NCBI GenBank assembly: GCA_027686065.1
Contig: JAQCTH010000020.1
Span: 1-5,270, forward strand
Direction of reading: 5' to 3'
DNA length: 5,270 nt
From: Clostridiaceae bacterium AF10-41
GTDB taxonomy: Bacteria > Bacillota > Clostridia > Clostridiales > Clostridiaceae
Translations under genes and position numbers: made by a program
The notes under the pieces: generated by a model
Database searches by the model: none
What the model was told of the DNA's origin: nothing
The model's input: the letters and a program-made list of their open reading frames with translations, nothing else
Shown: piece after piece, positions 1 to 5,270 of the stretch
How the letters are laid out: each line of letters begins with the position of its first letter
Position numbering within the stretch: the stretch's first letter is position 1

Positions 1-119
1 AAAATATTATAGAGAAAAATATAAATAAAAAATTACTTATTATAGATAAAGGAAATTTAAGATTAACTGATAAAGGAATTGAATTATCCAATTCTGTTAT
101 GAGTGATTTTATATTATAA
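1..119 (+). CDS. hemW: HemW-like radical SAM protein, C-terminal end only (partial)
   Basis: The frame starting at base 3 is open from the window edge to a TAA at 117-119 and encodes 38 residues. The end reads RLTDKGIELSNSVMSDFIL, which matches the C-terminal winged-helix tail of HemW/HemN-type proteins, where an 'LT.KG....N.V...F' pattern is usual. HemW is a radical SAM protein related to coproporphyrinogen III dehydrogenase and is thought to act in heme trafficking. The catalytic CxxxCxxC region lies outside the window, so the function rests on this short tail and on position: hemW (formerly annotated hemN) directly precedes hrcA in Bacillus and many clostridia. HemN proper shares a similar tail, but synteny favours HemW. 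Its stop lies about 100 bases before the hrcA promoter, so hrcA need not be co-transcribed with it. Confidence 0.72.
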   Translation, partial: NIIEKNINKKLLIIDKGNLRLTDKGIELSNSVMSDFIL

Positions 120-138
120 AACAAACTAGGTAGTAATA

Positions 139-216
139 TGAAGTATAAATTAGAAAAATGAAGAAAAAATAATATAATTTTATGAATTTCAGGTATATTA
201 TTTAATTTATACTTTA
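139..216. repeat. nested AT-rich inverted repeat between hemW and hrcA
   Basis: AAGTATAAATTA (141-152) is the exact reverse complement of TAATTTATACTT (203-214). One A-T pair and two G-T pairs extend it to 139-153/202-216. Inside it, ATAATATA (169-176) pairs perfectly with TATATTAT (194-201). RNA from here could therefore form a long AT-only stem with one 15-base bulge. No U run follows, so this is not a canonical terminator, although it lies where a hemW terminator would be expected. It ends only 6 bases before the -35 box of the hrcA promoter. Its role is unknown, and part of the pairing could be chance in such AT-rich DNA. Confidence 0.55.
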
Positions 217-222
217 ATGGAA

Positions 223-251
223 TTGACAAAAAAGTTAATAAGGAATATATT
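223..251 (+). promoter_or_regulatory. sigma-A type promoter of the hrcA operon
   Basis: A perfect -35 box TTGACA (223-228) is followed, after exactly 17 bases, by TATATT (246-251), a five-of-six match to TATAAT. Transcription would start near 257-259, placing the CIRCE operator within the first bases of the transcript. This is the usual arrangement for HrcA-controlled operons. A vegetative promoter plus a repressor site fits control by HrcA rather than by an alternative sigma factor. GATAAT at 252-257 is a competing -10, but its distance from the -35 box is too long. Confidence 0.85.
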
Positions 252-264
252 GATAATGTAGTCA

Positions 265-291
265 TTAGCACTCGACAATAATGAGTGCTAA
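265..291. promoter_or_regulatory. CIRCE operator (HrcA binding site)
   Basis: TTAGCACTC (265-273), nine spacer bases and GAGTGCTAA (283-291) make a perfect match to the CIRCE consensus with its standard 9-base spacer. Both arms are intact, with no mismatch. HrcA dimers bind this element and repress transcription; the GroEL chaperonin helps HrcA fold into its active form in the studied systems. The site lies just after the predicted transcription start and ends 17 bases before the hrcA ATG, so it is also transcribed and can form a hairpin in the leader. I saw only this one copy in the window. Confidence 0.97.
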
Positions 292-296
292 CAGAT

Positions 297-305
297 AGAG
301 GTGAT
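297..305 (+). promoter_or_regulatory. ribosome binding site that fixes the hrcA start
   Basis: AGAGGTGAT (297-305) is a strong Shine-Dalgarno sequence, with AGGTG ending 5 bases before the ATG at 309. It decides the start: the in-frame GTG at 285, which would add eight residues, lies upstream of this site and inside the right arm of CIRCE. Confidence 0.9.
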
Positions 306-308
306 GTA

Positions 309-1340
309 ATGGCTATTGATGAAAGAAAAATAAAGATACTTCAGGCTATCATTAATGACTATATCATGACAGGTGAACCAGTTGGTTCAAGAACAATAGC
401 TAAGAAATATGATTTAGGAGTTGGATCAGCAACAATAAGAAATGAAATGGCTGATTTAGAAGAATTGGGTTATCTAGAGCAACCACATACTTCTGCAGGA
501 AGAATACCTTCAAATAAGGGTTATAGATTATATGTAGATAAATTAATGGAAACAGGTAGATTAACTCGAGAAGAAGAGCTGAAAATTAAAGAATACATTA
601 TAAATTCCGCAATGTATGAGGTTGATAAGATAGTGAAGCAAGCTTGTTCATTATTATCAGAGTTAACCAATCTAACTACTGTGGTACAGACACCTTCTGT
701 AAGAAGTAGTTATATAAAGTCTATTCAATTACTTGCTATTGATGGTCATAATTTGGTTTCAGTAATAGTAGCAGACAGTGGGGTTATTAAAAATCACAGG
801 ATAAGAGTAAATAATATGCCAAGGCCTGAAACTATTCAAATGATAAATGAAGTCTTAAATATGAGACTGAGAAATTTAACTATTGAAGAAATAAATCTGG
901 AAGTAATAAATAATCTTAAGCTAGAATTAGAGGGCTTTGATGAGCTCTTTAATGGAATATTACCAGCTTTATATGAAACTTTAAAGGAATCTAATAACAC
1001 AGAAATATTTGTTGAAGGTACAACAAATATATTTAATTATCCTGAGTATAATAATATTGAAAAGGCTAAAGAAATTCTTTCACTAATAAGTGATAAAGAT
1101 AGTTTAATAGATTTAATAGAGCCTAGTAGTGAAATAACTATTAGAATAGGTGAAGAAAATTATTTTCCAGAGGCAAAGGATTGCTCCATTATATCCGCTG
1201 AATATTCTCTAGATGGAAGGCCAATTGGAAAAATTGGTTTAATTGGACCAAAGAGAATAAATTATTCAAAAGTAATAGCAATTATGGGGCAAGTAATGAA
1301 AGAGTTAAATAAAAGCTTAAGAAACCAAATTATAGAATAA
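309..1340 (+). CDS. hrcA: heat-inducible transcriptional repressor HrcA
   Basis: HrcA is the repressor of class I heat-shock genes; it binds CIRCE upstream of this operon and usually also upstream of groESL. From the ATG at 309 the protein has 343 residues, normal for the family. Residues 1-75 form the winged-helix DNA-binding domain, with the conserved stretches EPVGSRTIA (23-31), [20 protein letters not shown] (37-56) and [11 protein letters not shown] (58-68) followed by GYRLYVD. The remainder, about 80-343, matches the GAF-like and dimerisation region, ending with a typical '[21 protein letters not shown]' pattern. As first gene behind CIRCE it should repress its own synthesis. The stop is 18 bases before grpE. 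I see no frameshift or missing motif. A start at GTG 285 would give 351 residues but is rejected because that codon is within the operator. Confidence 0.97.
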   Translation: MAIDERKIKILQAIINDYIMTGEPVGSRTIAKKYDLGVGSATIRNEMADLEELGYLEQPHTSAGRIPSNKGYRLYVDKLMETGRLTREEELKIKEYIINSAMYEVDKIVKQACSLLSELTNLTTVVQTPSVRSSYIKSIQLLAIDGHNLVSVIVADSGVIKNHRIRVNNMPRPETIQMINEVLNMRLRNLTIEEINLEVINNLKLELEGFDELFNGILPALYETLKESNNTEIFVEGTTNIFNYPEYNNIEKAKEILSLISDKDSLIDLIEPSSEITIRIGEENYFPEAKDCSIISAEYSLDGRPIGKIGLIGPKRINYSKVIAIMGQVMKELNKSLRNQIIE

Positions 1341-1347
1341 AAGAGAT

Positions 1348-1353
1348 GAGGTG
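1348..1353 (+). promoter_or_regulatory. ribosome binding site for the GTG start of grpE
   Basis: GAGGTG lies in the hrcA-grpE gap and ends 5 bases before the GTG at 1359. No in-frame ATG lies nearby; the first methionine codon is at residue 56, inside the protein. The spacing therefore supports a GTG start for grpE. Confidence 0.8.
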
Positions 1354-1358
1354 TTGTT

Positions 1359-1973
1359 GTGGAAGATAACAAGGAAGTAATAGAAGAATTAGAAAATGAT
1401 GAAACAGAAACAATTGAAGCAGAAAATAATGAAGATATAAATTCTAGTACTGAGTCAGAAACAGATCAATCTTCAGAAGATATAGTTGAAGAAAATAATG
1501 AGAAGGAAAATGAACTCGATATTATGAGAAAATTAAAGGATGAAAATAAGAAATTAACTAATGAAGTAGAGGCTTTAAAAGAAAGATTACTTAGAATATC
1601 AGCTGAATATGATAATTATAGAAAAAGAACAACTAAAGAAAAAGAAGGAATTTATACAGATGCATGTACAGATGTATTAAAGGAAATGATTCCAGTATTA
1701 GACACTCTAGAAAGAGCAGTAGCTGTTGATGGAAGCGTTGAAGATTTTAAAAAGGGCATAGATATGACTATAAAAGGTTTTAAAAGTTCTTTTGAAAAAT
1801 TAGGTGTTGAAGAAATTGATGCAACTGGTGAATTTGATCCAAACCTTCATCAAGCAGTTATGCATATTCAAGATGAATCTCTTGGAAATAATTTAGTTAC
1901 TGAAGTGTTTCAAAAGGGATATAAAAGAGGCGATAAGGTAATTAGATATACAATGGTAAAGGTAGTAAATTAG
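1359..1973 (+). CDS. grpE: GrpE, nucleotide exchange factor of DnaK
   Basis: GrpE dimers bind the DnaK ATPase domain and release ADP, resetting the chaperone cycle; GrpE also works as a thermosensor in studied bacteria. The 204-residue protein begins with a very acidic, Asn/Ser-rich tail (about 1-52) that looks disordered. A long charged helix suited to the paired coiled coil follows (about 53-100) and includes the family stretch AEYDNYRKRT (82-91). After it come the helices of the dimer bundle (VLKEMIPVLDTLERAV, 106-121). The last part is the beta-wing domain (about 150-204), with GEFDPNLHQAV (157-167), EVFQKGYKRGDKVIRYTMV (182-200) and a C-terminal KVVN. These are the GrpE signature parts and the length is ordinary. 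The start is GTG. It sits between hrcA and dnaK as in most Firmicutes. I saw no convincing separate promoter for it within the hrcA end. Confidence 0.97.
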   Translation: MEDNKEVIEELENDETETIEAENNEDINSSTESETDQSSEDIVEENNEKENELDIMRKLKDENKKLTNEVEALKERLLRISAEYDNYRKRTTKEKEGIYTDACTDVLKEMIPVLDTLERAVAVDGSVEDFKKGIDMTIKGFKSSFEKLGVEEIDATGEFDPNLHQAVMHIQDESLGNNLVTEVFQKGYKRGDKVIRYTMVKVVN

Positions 1974-1985
1974 CACTGATATTAA

Positions 1986-2020
1986 CTAAACTTATAAATT
2001 AAAAAGAAGTTTTTAGGAGG
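1986..2020 (+). promoter_or_regulatory. dnaK ribosome binding site with a weak upstream hairpin
   Basis: AGGAGG (2015-2020) is a perfect Shine-Dalgarno core, 9 bases before the dnaK ATG and the strongest in the window, consistent with high DnaK output. Just upstream AAACTT (1988-1993) can pair with AAGTTT (2007-2012). Two further pairs (C1986 and T1987 with G2016 and A2015, across a two-base bulge) could reach into the Shine-Dalgarno sequence. The ribosome site is certain; the hairpin is AT-rich, weak and speculative. Confidence 0.75.
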
Positions 2021-2029
2021 AAATAAATT

Positions 2030-3886
2030 ATGGGAAAAATAATAGGAATCGATTTAGGAACAACTAACTCTTGCGTAGCAGTTATGGAAGGTGGAGAACC
2101 GGTAGTAATAAGTAATTCAGAAGGTTCAAGAACTACTCCTTCAGTAGTTTCATTCCAAGCAAATGGAGAAAGACTAGTAGGGCAAGTAGCTAAAAGACAA
2201 GCAATTACAAACCCAGATAAAACAATAATATCAATTAAGAGACATATGGGAACAAATTATAAAGTTAATATAGATGGAAAAGATCATTCACCACAAGAAA
2301 TATCAGCAATGGTACTTCAAAAAATTAAGGCTGATGCAGAAGCTTATTTAGGTGAAAGTGTAACACAAGCAGTTATTACAGTTCCTGCATACTTCAATGA
2401 TTCAGAAAGACAAGCAACTAAAGATGCTGGTAAAATAGCTGGATTAGAAGTATTAAGAATAATCAATGAACCTACAGCAGCAGCTTTAGCTTATGGTTTA
2501 GACAAAATGGATACTAACCAAAAAATATTTGTTTATGACCTAGGTGGTGGTACATTTGACGTATCTATCTTAGAACTTGGTGATGGTGTATTTGAAGTTT
2601 TATCAACAAACGGAGATACTAAGCTAGGTGGAGATGACTTTGATGAAAGAGTAATGGATCATATTGCAAATACATTTAAGGCTGAAAATGGAATAGATTT
2701 AAGAAATGATAAAATGGCTCTTCAAAGATTAAAAGAAGCAGCTGAAAAGGCTAAAATAGAATTATCATCATCAATGCAAACAAACATTAACTTACCATTT
2801 ATAACAGCTGACGCAACAGGTCCAAAGCATATAGATATGAATTTAACTAGAGCTAAATTCAACGAAATTACACATGATTTAGTTCAAAGATCAATTGAAC
2901 CAATGAAAAAAGCTTTATCAGATGCTAACCTTTCATTAAATGAAATCAATAAAGTAATATTAGTTGGTGGATCAACAAGAATACCAGCTGTTGTAGAAGC
3001 AGTTAAAAACTTTACAGGTAAAGAACCTTCAAAGGGAGTAAATCCAGACGAATGTGTTGCAGTTGGAGCAGCAATTCAAGCAGGTGTATTAACTGGAGAA
3101 GTTAAAGATGTATTATTACTAGATGTTACTCCATTAACATTAGGAATTGAAACATTAGGTGGAGTTGCTACACCACTTATTGAAAGAAATACTACAATTC
3201 CAGCTAAGAAGAGTCAAACATTCTCAACTGCAGCAGATGGTCAAACATCAGTTGAAATTCACGTAGTTCAAGGTGAAAGACAAATGGCAGCTGACAATAA
3301 GACATTAGGTAGATTTACATTATCAGGTATTGCACCAGCTCCAAGAGGAATTCCTCAAATTGAAGTTACATTTGATATAGATGCAAATGGATTAGTTAAA
3401 GTATCAGCAGTTGATAAAGCAACTAATAAAGAAGCTAATATAACTATTACAGCTTCAACTAACTTAAGTGAATCAGAAGTAGAAGCAGCAGTAAAAGAAG
3501 CAGAAAAATTTGCTGAAGAAGATAAGAAGAGAAAAGAAAAAATAGAAGTTAAAAATAATGCAGACCAAGTTGCTTATCAAACAACTAAAACTTTAGAAGA
3601 ACTTGGCGATAAGGTAACAGCTGATGATAAAGCTAAAATCCAAGCTAAACTTGATGAATTAAACAAAGTAAAAGATGGCGAAGATTTAGAAGCTATAAAG
3701 AAAGCTATGGATGAATTAAACCAAGAATTCTATGCAGTATCATCAAAGATATATGCTGATGCAAATGCAAATGGTGCAGCAGGTGCTGGATTTGATCCAA
3801 ACAACATGGGAGGAGCAGGTACAAGTGAAGCTCCACATGATGACAATGTTGTAGATGCAGACTTCGAAGTTAAAGATGATAAATAA
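2030..3886 (+). CDS. dnaK: chaperone protein DnaK (Hsp70)
   Basis: DnaK binds exposed hydrophobic peptides and cycles between open ATP and closed ADP states under the control of DnaJ and GrpE in the cytoplasm. The protein has 618 residues, usual for Gram-positive DnaK; these lack a segment of about 24 residues found in the proteobacterial ATPase domain. The nucleotide-binding domain (about 1-358) shows GIDLGTTNS (6-14, with Asp8), Lys70, VPAYFND (118-124), [11 protein letters not shown] (146-156), [14 protein letters not shown] (168-181, with Thr175) and [12 protein letters not shown] (310-321). The hydrophobic linker VLLLDV is at 361-366. The beta substrate-binding domain spans about 367-480, the helical lid about 481-575. 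A Gly/Ala/Asn-rich flexible tail ends in [14 protein letters not shown] residues, the conserved C-terminal motif. All key residues are present. It is followed by a hairpin that may cut read-through into dnaJ. Confidence 0.99.
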   Translation: MGKIIGIDLGTTNSCVAVMEGGEPVVISNSEGSRTTPSVVSFQANGERLVGQVAKRQAITNPDKTIISIKRHMGTNYKVNIDGKDHSPQEISAMVLQKIKADAEAYLGESVTQAVITVPAYFNDSERQATKDAGKIAGLEVLRIINEPTAAALAYGLDKMDTNQKIFVYDLGGGTFDVSILELGDGVFEVLSTNGDTKLGGDDFDERVMDHIANTFKAENGIDLRNDKMALQRLKEAAEKAKIELSSSMQTNINLPFITADATGPKHIDMNLTRAKFNEITHDLVQRSIEPMKKALSDANLSLNEINKVILVGGSTRIPAVVEAVKNFTGKEPSKGVNPDECVAVGAAIQAGVLTGEVKDVLLLDVTPLTLGIETLGGVATPLIERNTTIPAKKSQTFSTAADGQTSVEIHVVQGERQMAADNKTLGRFTLSGIAPAPRGIPQIEVTFDIDANGLVKVSAVDKATNKEANITITASTNLSESEVEAAVKEAEKFAEEDKKRKEKIEVKNNADQVAYQTTKTLEELGDKVTADDKAKIQAKLDELNKVKDGEDLEAIKKAMDELNQEFYAVSSKIYADANANGAAGAGFDPNNMGGAGTSEAPHDDNVVDADFEVKDDK

Positions 3887-3906
3887 TATCTTTATTATAT
3901 AAATAA

Positions 3907-3935
3907 TTGCAACTAACTAGTCTAATATATATAAT
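3907..3935 (+). promoter_or_regulatory. possible secondary promoter before dnaJ
   Basis: TATAAT (3930-3935) is a perfect -10 box, and TTGCAA (3907-3912), four of six matches to TTGACA, lies exactly 17 bases upstream. Transcription would start near 3942, at the first bases of the terminator-like hairpin. Such a transcript would carry that hairpin at its 5' end and would cover dnaJ alone. The DNA here is mostly A and T, so a TATAAT by chance is likely; the -35 spacing is the main support. Confidence 0.35.
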
Positions 3936-3939
3936 ATAT

Positions 3940-3969
3940 AGAGGGAAGGCATAAGTCGTCTTCCCTTTT
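3940..3969 (+). terminator. hairpin with short U run between dnaK and dnaJ (partial terminator)
   Basis: GGGAAG (3943-3948) pairs with CTTCCC (3960-3965). The stem extends inward by a G-T and a C-G pair and outward by A-T, G-T and A-T pairs, giving about 11 pairs around a 7-base loop (3951-3957). Only four T follow (3966-3969), so termination is probably incomplete. It stands 53 bases after the dnaK stop and 27 before dnaJ. This position would favour shorter transcripts ending after dnaK, with some read-through into dnaJ. A 3'-end stabilising or processing role is an alternative. Confidence 0.75.
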
Positions 3970-3996
3970 ATAAAGTAAAAAATGGTGGTGAAATAG

Positions 3997-5121
3997 ATGG
4001 CAAATAAAGACTATTATGCATCCCTTGGATTGGAAAAGGGAGCTTCTGATGAAGAAATAAAAAAGGCCTTTAGAAAGCTAGCTATAAAATATCATCCTGA
4101 TAAAAATCAAGGTAATAAAGAAGCCGAAGATAACTTTAAGGAAATAAATGAAGCTTATCAAGTGCTTTCAGATCCTGAAAAAAAGGCGAGATATGATCAG
4201 TTTGGAACAGCCGATTTTGATGGAAGTGGATTTGGTTCAGGTGGATTTGGTGGTTTTGACTTTTCTGATATGGGTGGTTTTGGAGATATATTCGACAGTT
4301 TCTTTGGTGGCGGCGGTAGTAGAAGAAGAAATGGCCCGCAAAGAGGTGCTGATTTAGAATATACAATTAATTTAACCTTTGAAGAAGCAGTATTTGGAGT
4401 GGAAAAGGAAATTTCTATAAATAGAAGTGAAACTTGTGATTCATGTAGTGGTAGTGGAGCGAAAGCAGGTACATCAGCTAAAACTTGTCCAACATGTAAT
4501 GGTCAAGGGCAAGTTAGAGTACAAAGACAAACACCTTTAGGTAGTTTCGTAAGTACTTCAACATGTACTACTTGTGGTGGTAGCGGTAAAGTTATAGAAG
4601 AACCATGTACTACATGCAAAGGCAAGGGTAATGTTAGAAAAAATAGAAAAATAAATGTAAATATTCCAGCAGGAGTTGATACAGGAAATGTAATGCCTCT
4701 AAGAGGTCAAGGAGATCATGGATCAAACAATGGGCCTGCAGGGGATCTATATGTTAGAATTAATGTGGCTCCATCTAAGAAGTTCACAAGAAAAGGAAAT
4801 GATATTTATATTGATACTCATATTTCTATGGGGAAAGCGACTTTAGGTACTGAAATAACAGTAGCTACTGTAGATGGAGATGTAAAATATACAATTCCAG
4901 CGGGAACCCAATCAGGAACTTTATTTAGATTAAAAGGTAAGGGAATTCCAAAAGTAAATTCATCTGGAAGAGGAGATCAATACGTTAAAGTTATAGTTGA
5001 TATTCCTAAGAGTCTAAATGAAAAGCAAAAAGATGCATTAAAAGCATTTATGGAAGCCTGCGGAGAAAATGTTGGGGAAGGAACACCTCATAAAAAAGGG
5101 CTTAAGGATTTATTTAAGTAA
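3997..5121 (+). CDS. dnaJ: chaperone protein DnaJ (type I Hsp40)
   Basis: DnaJ delivers unfolded clients to DnaK and stimulates its ATP hydrolysis. The 374-residue protein has all parts of a type I Hsp40. The J-domain (about 4-68) contains the HPD triad at 33-35 between helices. A Gly/Phe-rich linker spans about 70-108. The zinc domain (147-211) has four CxxCxGxG repeats: CDSCSGSG (147-154), CPTCNGQG (164-171), CTTCGGSG (190-197) and CTTCKGKG (204-211), so all eight cysteines for two zinc ions are present. The beta-rich client-binding domains flank and follow it (about 118-335, including [10 protein letters not shown] and [18 protein letters not shown]), and the dimerisation end follows (about 340-374). 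The length is normal. The ribosome site is GGTGA at 3987-3991, 5 bases before the ATG; GGTGGTG is a weaker match than at dnaK, which suits a lower DnaJ level. Its stop codon touches the final terminator. Confidence 0.99.
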   Translation: MANKDYYASLGLEKGASDEEIKKAFRKLAIKYHPDKNQGNKEAEDNFKEINEAYQVLSDPEKKARYDQFGTADFDGSGFGSGGFGGFDFSDMGGFGDIFDSFFGGGGSRRRNGPQRGADLEYTINLTFEEAVFGVEKEISINRSETCDSCSGSGAKAGTSAKTCPTCNGQGQVRVQRQTPLGSFVSTSTCTTCGGSGKVIEEPCTTCKGKGNVRKNRKINVNIPAGVDTGNVMPLRGQGDHGSNNGPAGDLYVRINVAPSKKFTRKGNDIYIDTHISMGKATLGTEITVATVDGDVKYTIPAGTQSGTLFRLKGKGIPKVNSSGRGDQYVKVIVDIPKSLNEKQKDALKAFMEACGENVGEGTPHKKGLKDLFK

Positions 5122-5154
5122 AAAGAATTAGCATTTTGCTAATTCTTTTTATTT
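5121..5154. terminator. strong intrinsic terminator after dnaJ, possibly bidirectional
   Basis: AAAAGAATTAGCA (5121-5133) pairs with TGCTAATTCTTTT (5137-5149), a perfect 13-pair stem around a TTT loop, followed by TTTTTATTTT (5146-5155 region) on the + strand. The stem begins at the last base of the dnaJ TAA, so the operon ends here without any 3' spacer. On the other strand the same stem is followed by TTTTTAC, so it could also stop a convergent transcript. The inner GAATTAGC/GCTAATTC core is fully Watson-Crick. Confidence 0.93.
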
Positions 5155-5270
5155 TAAAGGACTATATTATTCTAATACTAATTAGATTTAAATTACGAAT
5201 ATAAAGGCTACGATAAATAGATATGTTTCATAAGCTAAATAGCTATGAAAAGAAGTACTAGGCTCGGAGA
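5155..5270. other. unassigned AT-rich 3' flank, no gene identified
   Basis: No complete gene is visible in these 116 bases. An ATG at 5245 opens a + frame to the window edge (MKRSTRLG...) but has no Shine-Dalgarno sequence before it. An ATG at 5223 gives only 12 codons. A minus-strand frame entering from the right edge runs 26 codons and stops at 5188-5190. No start of prmA, the common dnaJ neighbour in Firmicutes, can be recognised. Confidence 0.5.
5226..5250. other. stem-loop of unknown role in the 3' flank
   Basis: TTTCAT (5226-5231) and AGCT (5233-5236) pair with AGCT (5241-5244) and ATGAAA (5245-5250), making ten pairs with one bulged A at 5232 and an AAAT loop. No T run follows on the + strand. 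On the minus strand too there is no long T run directly after it. It may belong to a leader of a gene beyond the window. Confidence 0.5.

Noticed and set aside
138..161. Seven-codon ORF (MKYKLEK) after hemW
   Set aside because: It is too short, has no good ribosome site and lies inside the inverted repeat.
1225..1275. Possible internal promoter for grpE at the end of hrcA (TTGGAC, TTGGAA)
   Set aside because: No -10 box of reasonable quality is found 16-18 bases downstream of either candidate.
4148..4357. Second + strand ORF of 69 codons within dnaJ
   Set aside because: It is a shifted-frame shadow of the low-complexity Gly/Phe linker of dnaJ. The in-frame dnaJ motifs continue unbroken through it.
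4136..4366. Minus-strand 76-codon ORF within dnaJ
   Set aside because: It lies antisense to the J-domain end and Gly/Phe-rich linker of dnaJ. Its His/Gln/Asn-rich product comes from the complement of Gly/Phe/Asp codons. It has no ribosome site and no recognisable domain.
4435..4629. Four-fold TGT/GGT-rich repeat as a DNA repeat element
   Set aside because: It is the coding sequence for the four CxxCxGxG zinc motifs of DnaJ, a protein-level repeat and normal for the family.
5125..5145. Degenerate CIRCE after dnaJ (TTAGCA...TGCTAA)
   Set aside because: The TTAGCA and TGCTAA halves are only 3 bases apart, lack the CTC/GAG parts, and are explained by the terminator stem.
5223..5261. Twelve-codon ORF (MFHKLNSYEKKY) as a leader peptide
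   Set aside because: The nearest Shine-Dalgarno-like sequence (AAAGG, 5203-5207) is 15 bases away, and there is no attenuator visible in the window.

Overview
The window is a classic class I heat-shock operon from a very AT-rich Firmicute, in the order hrcA-grpE-dnaK-dnaJ, all on the + strand. The 3' end of a hemW-like gene lies upstream. AT-rich codon use (AGA for Arg, ATA for Ile, TTA for Leu), strong GGAGG/GGTG-type ribosome binding sites, one perfect CIRCE operator and the hemW-hrcA-grpE-dnaK-dnaJ order together point to Clostridium sensu stricto or a close relative. I do not assign a species.

Layout. Bases 1-119 are the last 38 codons of hemW. Bases 120-264 are non-coding and hold a nested AT-rich inverted repeat (139-216), then a sigma-A type promoter (TTGACA, 17 bp, TATATT; 223-251). 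The CIRCE operator (265-291) follows in the 5' UTR. hrcA (309-1340), grpE (1359-1973) and dnaK (2030-3886) follow with gaps of 18 and 56 bases. The 110-base dnaK-dnaJ gap carries a hairpin with a short U run (a partial terminator) and a possible secondary promoter just in front of it. dnaJ (3997-5121) ends in a strong intrinsic terminator that starts at its stop codon and could work in both directions. The last 116 bases hold no gene I can assign, only a stem-loop and some weak ORF ends.

How the genes work together. HrcA represses the operon through CIRCE, so all four genes, including hrcA itself, should be autoregulated. DnaK is the ATP-dependent chaperone, DnaJ brings clients and stimulates ATP hydrolysis, and GrpE exchanges the nucleotide. 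The hairpin between dnaK and dnaJ offers a simple way to make more DnaK and GrpE than DnaJ.

All four proteins look intact, of normal length, and with their key motifs. I see no mobile element, CRISPR array, tRNA, rRNA or foreign-looking gene, and no evidence of an undescribed system. The points worth a second look are in the intergenic regions and at the 3' edge.
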